NCBI RefSeq assembly: GCF_001440545.1
Contig: NZ_LKHP01000008.1
Span: 1 to 64,000 of the forward strand
Length of the DNA: 64,000 nt
Direction of reading: 5' to 3'
Origin: Caloramator mitchellensis
GTDB lineage: Bacteria; Bacillota; Clostridia; Clostridiales; Caloramatoraceae
Shown: positions 9,041 to 17,698 of the stretch, in pieces
Layout: each line of letters starts with the position of its first letter
Numbering within the stretch: the first letter of the stretch is position 1
The notes under the pieces: generated by a model
The model's database searches: none
What the model saw: only the letters and a program-made list of their open reading frames with translations
What the model was told of the DNA's origin: nothing
Program-made: the position numbers and the translations under genes

Positions 9041-9730
9041 CTACAGTTGTTCAATCATATTGTTCAATATTGAAATAGAGTTTTCAATTGCAATATTAAT
9101 ATACTTATCATAATCGGCAGCATGATTTTCATCAGCAAAATCCGATATTGACCTAATAACCACAAACGGAACACCATTAACATAACAAGTATGGGCGATT
9201 GCCGCACCTTCCATTTCTACTGCAAGCGCGTCAAATGTATCTTTAAGCCAAATTAATTTTTTTGAATCTGCTATAACCTGATCGCCTGTTGCAATTCTTC
9301 CAATGTATACGTCAAATTCAGTAATGTCCTTTGTTGCCTTTAGAGCAGCATCAATTAACCTCTCATCAGCTCTAAAAAAGTAATCGACCATTCGAGGTAT
9401 TTGTCCGGGTTTGTAATCTATACAAGTCCCATCTACATCGTGTTGAACTAAATCTTTTGAAATTACAACATCGCCAGGATTTAGTTTTTCATTTACTCTT
9501 CCAGCAACACCGGTATTTATAACATAATCTACATTAAAATCATCAATCAAAATTTGTGTGCATATTGCTGCATTTACCTTTCCTATGCCGCTTCTAACGA
9601 CTACTATATCTTTATTTAAGAATCTTCCCATGAAAAATTCCATATTAGCCTTTTTCTCGATTCTTTCTACGACCATCATGTCTTTAATTTTTAATACTTC
9701 TTCTTCCATCGCTCCAATAATTCCTATCAT
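9041..9730 (-). CDS. mtnN: 5'-methylthioadenosine/S-adenosylhomocysteine nucleosidase
   Basis: 229 residues. Cleaves adenine from MTA, SAH and 5'-deoxyadenosine, recycling by-products of SAM-dependent reactions. The family start MIGIIGAMEEEV, the NTGVAG segment and the active-site regions VEMEGAAIAH and RSISDFAD (catalytic Asp) are all seen. It sits between aroB and aroF with 3 and 8 bp gaps, an unusual neighbour for aromatic biosynthesis genes. Confidence 0.96.
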   Translation of the reverse strand: MIGIIGAMEEEVLKIKDMMVVERIEKKANMEFFMGRFLNKDIVVVRSGIGKVNAAICTQILIDDFNVDYVINTGVAGRVNEKLNPGDVVISKDLVQHDVDGTCIDYKPGQIPRMVDYFFRADERLIDAALKATKDITEFDVYIGRIATGDQVIADSKKLIWLKDTFDALAVEMEGAAIAHTCYVNGVPFVVIRSISDFADENHAADYDKYINIAIENSISILNNMIEQL

Positions 9731-9733
9731 AAA

Positions 9734-10801
9734 TTAACCTCCCAGGCAGTTTTTTATCGAGTCCTTAATTAAAGCTTCATTTAAATCAGTTGTAATTATA
9801 GCATTTCCTATTCCTTTAGGCAAAGCAAATTTTAACTGATTTGTAGTTCTTTTCTTATCCATATTCATATATAAGAATAATTCATCATAATTCTCTAATT
9901 TTATATTAGTTGGTAATTTAAAATATCTAATCAAGGTTGCAATTCTGTCATATTCATCTCTTCTTAAATATCCAAGTTTATATGCCATGTATGATTCTAC
10001 AAGCATTCCAATAGCTATAGCTTCACCATGCAGTATCTCGAAATTCATTATGCTCTCGATTGCATGCCCTATTGTGTGTCCAAAATTAAGAATATGTCTT
10101 TCCCCCAAATCCAGTTCATCCTTTTCTATAATCGATGCCTTGATTTTTGAAGTTTGATAAACTATATGAATTAGTTTGTCGCATTCCATCTCTAAAATTG
10201 CTCGCCTATTTTGAAACAAATATTCAAACAAATTCTTATCACTGATTACTCCATATTTTATAACTTCGGCTAATCCGTTTATAAATTGTCTTTCCTCCAA
10301 TGTTTTTAATAAATTAACTTCTGAAAATATGAATTTGGGCTGATGAAAAGTGCCTATTATATTTTTTATTTTTAAAAAATCAAATCCATTTTTTCCACCA
10401 ATACTGCTGTCGCACTGTGCCAGCAGTGTTGTTGGGATATGAATCAAATCTAAACCTCTCATATAGGTAGAAGCAACAAACCCTGCTATGTCACCTACGA
10501 CTCCGCCTCCAAACGCTATTATTGAAGTTTTTTTACCTATGCCCAAATTTATCATTTTATCATAAATTCCCATAATCGTTTCAATACTTTTACTTTTTTC
10601 ACCTGGCTGAATTATATATATTCCGCTTATTAAATTGCTGATGGTATCTAATAAATTTTTATGTAAATTATATACATTTTCATCTGTAACAATAAAGACT
10701 GAGTGTATTTTGTTAAGTTCAACAATTGTCCTCAACAAATTCGAATCTGAAGTGATATATATGCTATATTTTTTTGAGGCGTTCACCTTAATTTCCTTCA
10801 T
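9734..10801 (-). CDS. aroB: 3-dehydroquinate synthase
   Basis: 355 residues, NAD- and metal-dependent cyclisation of DAHP to 3-dehydroquinate. Motifs: PGEKSKS, GGGVVGDIAGFVASTYMRG (about 98-116, NAD and substrate site), HIPTTLLAQCDSSIGGKNG, GLAEVIKYG, and metal-ligand histidines in NFGHTIGHAIE and HGEAIAIGM. First gene of the shikimate block. Its promoter region overlaps that of the divergent small membrane protein gene at 10906. Confidence 0.96.
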   Translation of the reverse strand: MKEIKVNASKKYSIYITSDSNLLRTIVELNKIHSVFIVTDENVYNLHKNLLDTISNLISGIYIIQPGEKSKSIETIMGIYDKMINLGIGKKTSIIAFGGGVVGDIAGFVASTYMRGLDLIHIPTTLLAQCDSSIGGKNGFDFLKIKNIIGTFHQPKFIFSEVNLLKTLEERQFINGLAEVIKYGVISDKNLFEYLFQNRRAILEMECDKLIHIVYQTSKIKASIIEKDELDLGERHILNFGHTIGHAIESIMNFEILHGEAIAIGMLVESYMAYKLGYLRRDEYDRIATLIRYFKLPTNIKLENYDELFLYMNMDKKRTTNQLKFALPKGIGNAIITTDLNEALIKDSIKNCLGG

Positions 10802-10832
10802 ACTACATACCTCTAAAAATTATTTTAAGAAT

Positions 10833-10841
10833 ATTATACCA
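10833..10841 (-). promoter_or_regulatory. Extended -10 promoter of aroB
   Basis: Minus strand reads TGGTATAAT, a TGn-extended -10 box, about 30 bases upstream of aroB. The -35 region is poor, which is common for extended -10 promoters. Confidence 0.5.
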
Positions 10842-10846
10842 CAAAC

Positions 10847-10876
10847 TTGATAAAAGAATATATTTTGTAGGATAAT
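10847..10876 (+). promoter_or_regulatory. Promoter of the 10906 small membrane protein gene
   Basis: TTGATA-N18-GATAAT, with the start codon 30 bases downstream and a gaggtg ribosome site. It lies back to back with the aroB promoter. Confidence 0.5.
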
Positions 10877-10905
10877 ATAAGTAAATTAAAAACAGAGGTG
10901 ATCGA

Positions 10906-11178
10906 ATGGGTAGATTTTTAACATTAATAGTTGCAACATCATTAATATCAGCTATATTGACTTATATGTTTTTTAGGTTATTTAAAAGAATTAGGCTTGT
11001 TAAATATATTCCAGGCTTAATCTTCATCTTAATTTCTATTTTAAGTTTTTACAAAGGCAAAACTGCAACTGAAGGATTTTTAGATATTGCAAACTTTTTA
11101 TTTTCTTTAATTTTTGCTGTAGCTGCGATTACAAATTTTCTATTTTCTTTATTTTTGGACCATAAATATAAAGTCTAA
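10906..11178 (+). CDS. Small membrane protein of unknown function
   Basis: 90 residues with about three hydrophobic segments (1-21, 33-48, 60-84) separated by basic loops (FKRIRLVK, YKGK). The length and pattern recall YesK-like Firmicute proteins, but I cannot assign a family. Good ribosome site (gaggtg) and a plausible promoter support it as real. It is a single plus-strand gene between the divergent aroB and the convergent ileS. Confidence 0.7.
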   Translation: MGRFLTLIVATSLISAILTYMFFRLFKRIRLVKYIPGLIFILISILSFYKGKTATEGFLDIANFLFSLIFAVAAITNFLFSLFLDHKYKV

Positions 11179-11202
11179 CTTTGCAATTTAAATTGCATAA
11201 AA

Positions 11203-11288
11203 CGCCCCATGATTGATTTCGTCAGTATAAGCTCGTTCTTTTAATCGTTTAATTCATAAGTCGAGCTAATTGAAATCATATCATGGGG
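11203..11288 (-). terminator. Long stem-loop between the 10906 gene and ileS
   Basis: Arms CCCCATGATTGATTTC and GAAATCATATCATGGGG plus an inner AGCTCG/CGAGCT pair, loop about 26 bases. It follows the ileS stop and probably terminates ileS on the minus strand (GGGGCGTTTTATG follows the stem); it may also end the plus-strand gene. The left arm is 15 of 16 identical to that at 28864-28879. Confidence 0.65.
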
Positions 11289-11309
11289 TATAAATTATTT
11301 CACCAAAAT

Positions 11310-14105
11310 TTATAAGCTTCTAACAACAGTTGCACATCTTGAGCATAGAGTTGGGTGTTCAGCATCATTCCCTACTGTTTCGCTGTATATCCAGCATCTT
11401 TCGCATTTTTCTCCAGCAGCTTGAGTTACTGAAACTGCAATTTCTTTAATTTCTTCACCCTTATATGCATTTTCAGGTGCTGTTTTCATTCCTTCAATCA
11501 GGTTAACCTTTGAAACTATAAATACGGTTTCCAAATAATTTCTAATTTCGTTCAAGAAATTATAAGTTTCACCTTCTGCGTATATATCTACTCGAGCGTT
11601 AAGCGAGTGACCTATCACTTTGTTTACTCTTGCTTGTTCGAGGGCCTTTAGAACCTCTGCTCTTATTCTTTGAATATTATCCCATCTGTTCTCAAGTTCC
11701 TTATCAACGTATTTTTCTTCTACAGCTGGCCAATCAGCAAGATGAACGCTTACATAATCATTCTTGCTTGACTTAGGCATATACTTCCATATTTCATCTG
11801 CTGTGAACGAAAGAACAGGTGCAATCATCTTTACAAGAGCATCAAGTATATCATATAAAACAGTTTGTGCAGCACGTCTTTCTCTTGAAGATGGATTTTC
11901 TGTATACAATCTGTCCTTTATAATATCAAGATAGAAATTACTCATATCAACTACACAGAAATTATGAATATCATGATACAAAATATGGAATTCATAATTT
12001 TCATAGGCATCAGTAACATCCTTAATTAGATGTTGTAATTTTAGCAATGCCCACTTGTCAAGTTCGTTCATTTCCTCATAATTTACCATGTCCTTGTCAG
12101 GATTGAAATCTGAAAGGTTACCTAAAAGAAACCTTGCTGTATTTCTAATCTTTCTATAGACTTCTGAAAGCTGCTTTAAAATATCCTTTGACATTCTAAC
12201 ATCGCTCTTATAGTCTGCTGATGAAACCCAAAGTCTCAATACATCGGCTCCATATTCCTTTATTACATCAAGAGGGTCGATTCCATTGCCCAACGATTTA
12301 GACATCTTCTTGCCTTCTCCGTCAACAACCATTCCATGTGTAATTACTGTTTTATACGGAGCTTTTCCCCTTGTCGCTACTGAAGTTAGTAATGAAGACT
12401 GGAACCATCCTCTGTATTGGTCGTTTCCTTCAAGATAAAGGTCAGCAGGCCAGGAAAGGTCGCTTCTTGTTTCAAGAACTCCAACATGACTTGAGCCTGA
12501 ATCAAACCAAACGTCCATAATATCTGTTTCTTTTCTAAAGCTGCTGCTACCACATGAACATTTAACTCCGTCTGGCAGCAATTCGTTTGGACTCATTTCA
12601 AACCATGCATTTGAACCTTTAGCTTTAAAAATTTCTGCAACGTGATAAATAATATCCTTGCTTACAAGTTCCTTTCCACAGTCTTCACAATAGAATATTG
12701 GAATAGGAACACCCCATGTTCTTTGTCTTGATATACACCAATCGCCGCGGTCAGCAACCATGCTTTCAATTCTGTCTTCTCCCCATTCAGGAATCCAGTT
12801 AACTTCCTTTATGGATTCAATTGCTTTATTTCTAAAACCTTCTATTGATGCAAACCATTGTTCAGTCGCTCTGAATATAATTGGATTTTTGCATCTCCAG
12901 CAATGAGGGTAGGAGTGGCTTATTTTTTCTTCTGCTAAAAGCATATTGCTTTCTCTTAAATCATGTAAAATTGCTTTATTGCCTTCTTTATAAGTCAAGC
13001 CAGCATATTTTCCTGCCTGTTCAGTAAATCTACCTTTTCCATCTACAGGATTCAAGACATCTAATCCATATTTTTGACCAATATAGAAGTCTTCTTCACC
13101 GTGTCCAGGTGCAGTGTGAACACATCCAGTTCCCGATTCTAAAGTAACGTGGTCCCCAACTATAATTATTGATTCTCTATCAAAGAATGGATGATGACAA
13201 ACCTGTCCTTCAAGTTGGTTTCCTTTAAAGGATGCAATTATCTCTTCATTTTCAAGTTTTGCTACCTTCTTTAAAGATTCGAGCAGCTCTTTAGCAACTA
13301 CATAAACTTCATTATCAAATTTTGCAAGAACGTATTCAAAATCCGGCCCCAAACAAATTGCAAGGTTCGCAGGCAATGTCCAAGTTGTAGTAGTCCAGAT
13401 TACATAATATATATTATCTAAACTTAATCCTAGATTGCTGAATAATCCTTTATCCTCAAGCAATCTAAATTTAACATATATAGAATTAGAAGTTTCATCT
13501 TCATACTCTATTTCCGCTTCAGCAAGCGCAGTCTCACAAGAAGGACACCAATATACTGGTTTTAGTCCTTTATATATATACCCATTTTCAGCCATATCTC
13601 CAAATATCTCTATTTGCTTTGCTTCAAACTCTGGTGCAAGAGTTAAATAAGGATTATCCCAGTCACCAATAACGCCAAGTCTCTTAAATTGTTCCTTTTG
13701 TTTTTCAACTTGTTCAAGCGCATAATCACGGCACATATTTCTAAATTCGTTTGTTGAAACGTCATGCACCTTTATTCCAAGTTTTTTAAGCGCCTGAAGC
13801 TCAATTGGAAGTCCATGAGTATCCCATCCAGGAACATATGGCGCATAATACCCTCTCATTGTCTTATATTTGTTAATCAAATCCTTTAATATTTTATTTA
13901 GTGTGTGTCCGAGATGGATATCCCCATTTGCATATGGAGGACCATCATGAAGTATAAATGGAGTATTGTTCTTGTTCTTTTCCAATGCCCTCTTATAAAT
14001 ATTTAATTCGTCCCATTCTTTTTGTATATTTGGTTCTTTCTGTGGTAAATTTGCACGCATAGCAAATTCCGTTTGTGGCAAATTCAAAGTTTTGCTGTAA
14101 TCCAT
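11310..14105 (-). CDS. ileS: Isoleucyl-tRNA synthetase
   Basis: 931 residues, class Ia synthetase charging tRNA-Ile. HLGH (64-67, in PYANGDIHLGHTLN) and KMSKSLGNG mark the catalytic core; the CP1 editing region contains GTGCVHTAPGHGEED. The C terminus holds the zinc ligands CERCWIY...CSRC typical of bacterial IleRS. The leader contains an Ile-specific T-box, so expression should rise when tRNA-Ile is uncharged. Gene order divIVA then ileS matches Bacillus. Confidence 0.98.
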   Translation of the reverse strand: MDYSKTLNLPQTEFAMRANLPQKEPNIQKEWDELNIYKRALEKNKNNTPFILHDGPPYANGDIHLGHTLNKILKDLINKYKTMRGYYAPYVPGWDTHGLPIELQALKKLGIKVHDVSTNEFRNMCRDYALEQVEKQKEQFKRLGVIGDWDNPYLTLAPEFEAKQIEIFGDMAENGYIYKGLKPVYWCPSCETALAEAEIEYEDETSNSIYVKFRLLEDKGLFSNLGLSLDNIYYVIWTTTTWTLPANLAICLGPDFEYVLAKFDNEVYVVAKELLESLKKVAKLENEEIIASFKGNQLEGQVCHHPFFDRESIIIVGDHVTLESGTGCVHTAPGHGEEDFYIGQKYGLDVLNPVDGKGRFTEQAGKYAGLTYKEGNKAILHDLRESNMLLAEEKISHSYPHCWRCKNPIIFRATEQWFASIEGFRNKAIESIKEVNWIPEWGEDRIESMVADRGDWCISRQRTWGVPIPIFYCEDCGKELVSKDIIYHVAEIFKAKGSNAWFEMSPNELLPDGVKCSCGSSSFRKETDIMDVWFDSGSSHVGVLETRSDLSWPADLYLEGNDQYRGWFQSSLLTSVATRGKAPYKTVITHGMVVDGEGKKMSKSLGNGIDPLDVIKEYGADVLRLWVSSADYKSDVRMSKDILKQLSEVYRKIRNTARFLLGNLSDFNPDKDMVNYEEMNELDKWALLKLQHLIKDVTDAYENYEFHILYHDIHNFCVVDMSNFYLDIIKDRLYTENPSSRERRAAQTVLYDILDALVKMIAPVLSFTADEIWKYMPKSSKNDYVSVHLADWPAVEEKYVDKELENRWDNIQRIRAEVLKALEQARVNKVIGHSLNARVDIYAEGETYNFLNEIRNYLETVFIVSKVNLIEGMKTAPENAYKGEEIKEIAVSVTQAAGEKCERCWIYSETVGNDAEHPTLCSRCATVVRSL

Positions 14106-14132
14106 ATTATAACCTCCCTTTTATTTTTCCAT

Positions 14133-14345
14133 AAAAAAAACAGACCTCCCCCATGGGGCGAAGTCTGCTCGCGGTACCACCCAAATTTGTCACTCTAATG
14201 AATAACGGCTACGCCGGCTCGGCTTACTTTTTTCAGCCTGCAACTCAAGGGTGATTTTCAATAGCTGGCAATTTATGGGCTTTCACCTTACCCCACTCTC
14301 TGTCAAATCCCATACTATTTACTCGTCCCTATCATAGTTTTTAAC
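14133..14345 (-). promoter_or_regulatory. T-box leader (isoleucine) of ileS
   Basis: The minus strand carries the T-box core GGGTGGTACCGCGA (14169-14182) followed by a terminator CAGACT...AGGTCTG (14141-14167) and eight T (14133-14140). Upstream lies a stem I region with AGGGACGAGTAAAT. The specifier loop reads GAAAATCACC; ATC (14253-14255) is an isoleucine codon, agreeing with the gene. Uncharged tRNA-Ile should stabilise the antiterminator. Confidence 0.95.
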
Positions 14346-14401
14346 TAAATTTATTCATTAATATACTACAATATGTAATTCATGTCAATATAAATAATTT
14401 A

Positions 14402-14878
14402 TTATTCAAATTTCTCAAGAGTTTCAAGCTGCGCATTTAATAGCCCAGTAAATCGTGATTTAAACATATTAAATTCCTGTTTCAACATTTCAAATTCTTT
14501 GTTTATGTTTAATACTTTTTGTTGTGCCTCAGAAACAATGCTATTAGCCTTTTCATTTGCCTGTCTAATTATTTCCTCAGATTTATCCTTAGCATTCTTT
14601 AAAATCATTTCAGATTCTTTTCTTGAGTTCTCCTTTGCCTGTTCAGCTGCTGTTTGTGCAAGAACAAGCGTATTCTGTAAAGTTGATTCCATATTTGAAT
14701 AGTGTTCTATTTTATCATTAAGAGAACTTATCTTTTCCTTTAGAGTTATATTTTCCTTATAGATTCTTTCGTATTCCTCAACTATTTGTTCAAGAAAGTC
14801 ATCAACCTCATCGATATCATAACCTCTAAATACTTTTTTAAACTCTTTATTCGCAATATCATTTGGTGTAATAGACAT
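14402..14878 (-). CDS. divIVA: DivIVA-domain cell division/polarity protein
   Basis: 158 residues. It has the N-terminal DivIVA signature ITPNDIANKEFKKVFRGYDIDEVDDFLEQ (written here only as its key parts: ITPNDI, FRGYD, EVDDFL), which binds curved membrane, then a long coiled coil rich in A/E/K to the C terminus. It recruits division and pole proteins. It comes last in the ylmE-sepF-ylmG-ylmH-divIVA run, upstream of ileS. Confidence 0.95.
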   Translation of the reverse strand: MSITPNDIANKEFKKVFRGYDIDEVDDFLEQIVEEYERIYKENITLKEKISSLNDKIEHYSNMESTLQNTLVLAQTAAEQAKENSRKESEMILKNAKDKSEEIIRQANEKANSIVSEAQQKVLNINKEFEMLKQEFNMFKSRFTGLLNAQLETLEKFE

Positions 14879-14889
14879 TTTTACCCCTC

Positions 14890-15648
14890 CTAAATTATCT
14901 TTTTTGCTTCAACCACAAGCCTTCCGCTTTTAGTTGCGCCTAAACACTCCCCAACTATAAATCTTCCATATCCTTTGATTGATATTGTTGAATTAGGCTC
15001 AACTTTCTTATCGGTCTCTTTAATAATCTTAAAATTAACCTTTACATTTTCATTCTTAATAATCTCAGAAGCTTTATTTCTGGATTCTCCTGTAAGCTCA
15101 GATATTATTGCATCTAATCTTAACGAAGGAACGTTTAAGCTTAAAGTTTTAAACTTAATCAACTTCTCACGGGCTTCATTCAAACCAATTTTTTTTATTT
15201 TGACTGTCGTATGTTTTATTTTTTCCAAATTAAAAATTACATAATCGCTCAATTCTTTTAAAATATATATTTCTGCTCCATCATCGAATACATTAATATC
15301 CCCTATCTTTTCTCTCTTAATCCCCAATGAGAGAAGGCTTCCTAAATAATCCCTATGTTCTACTCGTTCAAATTTAAAATTTCCTTCTACCTTTAATACA
15401 TCTATTGGATATTCAGCGTAATCATTTAATTTAAATAATTTTGCCACAGTTCTTTCAAAATTATCATCGCCATAAAAATTAACATTTACATCATTTTGCC
15501 GGCAAAGGGCCAATAAAGCTGCCTTCTCTTCTGGGTTTATAAAATCAGTAAAAACAATTTGATAATTTTTAGCAAGTTCAATCTTATTTATAAAACTAAG
15601 ATAAATATTTTTATTTATTAAATATCCGTCTACTTTTATTTGTTCCAT
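14890..15648 (-). CDS. ylmH: YlmH family RNA-binding protein (S4 domain)
   Basis: 252 residues. N-terminal region similar to the YlmH/PF17774-type domain, and a C-terminal S4 RNA-binding domain (about 175-235, SLRLDAIISELTGESRNKASEIIK split between helices). YlmH in other Firmicutes associates with ribosomes or ribosomal RNA, and its gene is a constant neighbour of divIVA. Spacing to divIVA is 11 bp. Confidence 0.92.
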   Translation of the reverse strand: MEQIKVDGYLINKNIYLSFINKIELAKNYQIVFTDFINPEEKAALLALCRQNDVNVNFYGDDNFERTVAKLFKLNDYAEYPIDVLKVEGNFKFERVEHRDYLGSLLSLGIKREKIGDINVFDDGAEIYILKELSDYVIFNLEKIKHTTVKIKKIGLNEAREKLIKFKTLSLNVPSLRLDAIISELTGESRNKASEIIKNENVKVNFKIIKETDKKVEPNSTISIKGYGRFIVGECLGATKSGRLVVEAKKII

Positions 15649-15656
15649 TTTATCAC

Positions 15657-15923
15657 CTAAAATAATATGTTAACTAAAATTCTTCTTATAAATTCAAGTG
15701 CTATATAAGCAAAAATTGGTGAAAAATCAATCATTGTGTTGGGCATTAATTTGAACTGAATACTTCTAAAAGGAGCCATCACAGGCTCAACGATTAAATC
15801 AATATATCTGAAAATTTGATTCCTTCTAATTTGTGGGAACCATGATGCAATTACCTGAATAAAAATTAACCATTCAAGCAAATCAATAAAAAGATTGACT
15901 GCTCTAAATAACGTGTATATCAA
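15657..15923 (-). CDS. ylmG: YggT family membrane protein
   Basis: 88 residues with two hydrophobic segments and the YggT pattern (ASWFPQIRRNQIFRYI, VEPVMAPFRSIQF). YlmG/YggT proteins are linked by gene order to division; biochemical role unknown. Located between sepF and ylmH as in Bacillus. Confidence 0.92.
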   Translation of the reverse strand: MIYTLFRAVNLFIDLLEWLIFIQVIASWFPQIRRNQIFRYIDLIVEPVMAPFRSIQFKLMPNTMIDFSPIFAYIALEFIRRILVNILF

Positions 15924-15943
15924 ATTTACTCCTCCATTTCATG

Positions 15944-16378
15944 TTATAAACTAATAAAAGCATTCTTATCTAAATGCTCTCTTAGCTCATTTGTAATTTC
16001 AACCGCATCAGGAACGACAAGATATACAGATTTTGCTATTTCTTGTATATCGCCATTTAATGCGTAACAAGCTCCAACAATTATGTCAAGCATTCTCTGC
16101 GCTAGAGCGTGTTCAAGACTAACCATGTTTAATATTGCTATTCTCTTTGCTTTAATTGCCTCAATAATATCAATAGTATCTTCCAAATCCTGAGGCTTTT
16201 TTAGCAAAACCTTTGGAAATGAAGTTTTTATGCTGACCACTTTATTGTTATTCCTATTATTATGAACCGGCTCAATATCAAGTTCTTCCTCCTGTTCCTC
16301 AATTTCAAAATCCTCTTCTTCGCTAAGGCCTAAAACCCCCATTACTTTATTAAAAGGTCTTAATATCTTATTTGACAT
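15944..16378 (-). CDS. sepF: Cell division protein SepF
   Basis: 144 residues. N-terminal membrane-binding helix (LRPFNKVMGVLGL), an acidic linker, then the SepF core (about 62-144) with KAKRIAILNM and DIIVGACYALNGDIQEIA. SepF polymerises, tethers FtsZ to the membrane and organises the septal ring. The start overlaps the ylmE stop by one base (TAATG), suggesting coupling. Confidence 0.95.
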   Translation of the reverse strand: MSNKILRPFNKVMGVLGLSEEEDFEIEEQEEELDIEPVHNNRNNNKVVSIKTSFPKVLLKKPQDLEDTIDIIEAIKAKRIAILNMVSLEHALAQRMLDIIVGACYALNGDIQEIAKSVYLVVPDAVEITNELREHLDKNAFISL

Positions 16379-17079
16379 TATTCTCCCTCCCTCTTATAAA
16401 TTCTTTTGCCGAATATTCCAGTTCCAATTCTAATTATATTTGCACCTTCTTCAATAGCTATTTCAAAATCGTCGGTCATACCCATTGAGATATATTTTAT
16501 GTCAAAATTATCATATTTTAAATTTTTTATTTCATCAAAAATTTGTCTCATTCGTCTGAAATATTCTCTAGTTTTATCTGAATCAATATTTAGCGGAGGA
16601 ATTGTCATAATTCCAGATACTATTAAATTTTTATATTTAGTTAATTCTTCCATAAAACTATATATTTCCTCTTCATATATCCCAGATTTTGAGTCCTCTT
16701 TACCTATATTTATTTCAATTAATACTCTCATCTTAATTTGATTTTTTTCCGCTCTTTTGTCGATTTCTTTAGCAAGTTCAATTGAATCAAGTGAATGAAT
16801 CATATCAACTTTGTCGATAATATATTTTACCTTATTCTTCTGCAAGTGACCTATGAAATGCCATTTTACATCGTCGATAAGTGGATACTTTTGGATTAAT
16901 TCCTGAGCCTTATTTTCTCCAAAAATATTTATACCACACTCCTTAGCCTTTAATATGCTTTCAATAGGATGTGTTTTACTTACAGCGACTAAAATAATTT
17001 CATCTTTATTTCTTCCAGCTCTGTTGGCAGCTTTTTCTATTCTTTCAAGTATATAAGCTATATTTTGTTCTATTCCCAT
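16378..17079 (-). CDS. ylmE: YggS family PLP-binding protein (PLP homeostasis)
   Basis: 233 residues, a single alanine-racemase-like TIM barrel. The PLP lysine lies in ILVAVSKTHP, with FGENKAQE, WHFIGHLQKNK and SMGMTDDFEIAI typical of YggS/ProsC. It buffers pyridoxal phosphate and affects amino and keto acid balance rather than catalysing racemisation. First gene of the ylm-divIVA run here. Confidence 0.95.
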   Translation of the reverse strand: MGIEQNIAYILERIEKAANRAGRNKDEIILVAVSKTHPIESILKAKECGINIFGENKAQELIQKYPLIDDVKWHFIGHLQKNKVKYIIDKVDMIHSLDSIELAKEIDKRAEKNQIKMRVLIEINIGKEDSKSGIYEEEIYSFMEELTKYKNLIVSGIMTIPPLNIDSDKTREYFRRMRQIFDEIKNLKYDNFDIKYISMGMTDDFEIAIEEGANIIRIGTGIFGKRIYKREGE

Positions 17080-17356
17080 AAAACCACTCCTTAAATTCTA
17101 AGGCATAATATAAAAATTCTACAAAAAATATTAAAATCCTTCATTTTTATTTTTGTTTTTGATATTTTTATAAATAAAATAATTCTAGCTCCATTACAAA
17201 TACAATTTTAATATTAATTTTTTGAAAACTCAAGCATTTTACATCAAAGTATGTAGGAAAATCGAGAAGATTTAAGGAGATTTGAGGAAAAACAAAGCTA
17301 TTGATATTAACGCTGGATAAAATGGATTAAACAAAGATAGCAATGAATAGCAACGT
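17080..17356. other. AT-rich intergenic region
   Basis: No convincing gene. It must contain the ylmE promoter (minus) and ends in direct repeats ATAGCAATGA and ATAGCAACG next to the promoter of the small transcription unit at 17357. Confidence 0.5.
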
Positions 17357-17408
17357 TTGTATTATACAACAGTTAGTGTTATTATATAAATATAAACAAA
17401 CGGTTGCT
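17349..17408 (+). promoter_or_regulatory. Promoter flanked by an inverted repeat
   Basis: TTGTAT (17357-17362)-N17-TATTAT (17380-17385) is a good vegetative promoter. It lies between arms AGCAACGTTTGT (17349-17360) and ACAAACGGTTGCT (17396-17408), which pair with one bulge. The first arm covers the -35 and the second follows the start point, so this looks like an operator, possibly for DNA looping. Confidence 0.6.
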
Positions 17409-17425
17409 GATTGGGAGGTTATAAC

Positions 17426-17491
17426 ATGTTAGCGTTAGGTGTGGCAGCCTTAAAAAAGGTCTTCCACAAAAATGATGAATCTTTTACCTAG
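17426..17491 (+). CDS. Possible 21-residue small protein or leader peptide
   Basis: Encodes MLALGVAALKKVFHKNDESFT. A strong ribosome site (GGGAGG, seven bases before ATG) and a promoter 40 bases upstream support translation. The first half is hydrophobic then basic, like a membrane-interacting peptide. I recognise no family. It ends 49 bases before the second ORF of the same unit. Confidence 0.5.
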   Translation: MLALGVAALKKVFHKNDESFT

Positions 17492-17540
17492 AGCCGAACA
17501 TAGCCCAGAAAAATTGAATTTGATAGAAAGGGATGATATT

Positions 17541-17666
17541 ATGGAAATCGGCAATATTACAAAGGTAAAGGAAGATATAGTAATTAAAACTTCTAATAAG
17601 AAGGAAAAGAAAAGCCAGGTTAAAAATCAGGGTTGCATAAAGATGAATGACTACTTTTCATTTTAA
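17541..17666 (+). CDS. Possible 41-residue small protein
   Basis: Lysine-rich (MEIGNITKVKEDIVIKTSNK at the start) and ending in KNQGCIKMNDYFSF with a single Cys. AAGGGA lies about eight bases before this ATG. A longer in-frame reading from 17472 overlaps the first ORF and lacks a ribosome site. A clear terminator follows directly. Function unknown; it could be a regulatory or signalling peptide precursor, but nothing proves that. Confidence 0.5.
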   Translation: MEIGNITKVKEDIVIKTSNKKEKKSQVKNQGCIKMNDYFSF

Positions 17667-17668
17667 AT

Positions 17669-17689
17669 AAAGGTCCCAAAGGGACCTTT
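17669..17689 (+). terminator. Intrinsic terminator of the small transcription unit
   Basis: AAAGGTCCC-AAA-GGGACCTTT followed by TT, two bases after the small ORF stop. T-rich on both strands, so it may also serve the polyferredoxin gene coming from the other side. Confidence 0.85.
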
Positions 17690-17698
17690 TTAATTTAC

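Noticed and set aside
17443-17460. AAAAAAG run as a programmed frameshift site joining the two small ORFs
   Set aside because: The in-frame A AAA AAG looks like a -1 slippery site, but the -1 frame stops within a few codons and the second ORF needs +1. Two separate starts explain the region better.
17472-17666. A 64-codon gene starting at 17472
   Set aside because: No ribosome site at that ATG and it overlaps the better-supported 21-codon ORF. The internal ATG at 17541 has AAGGGA upstream.
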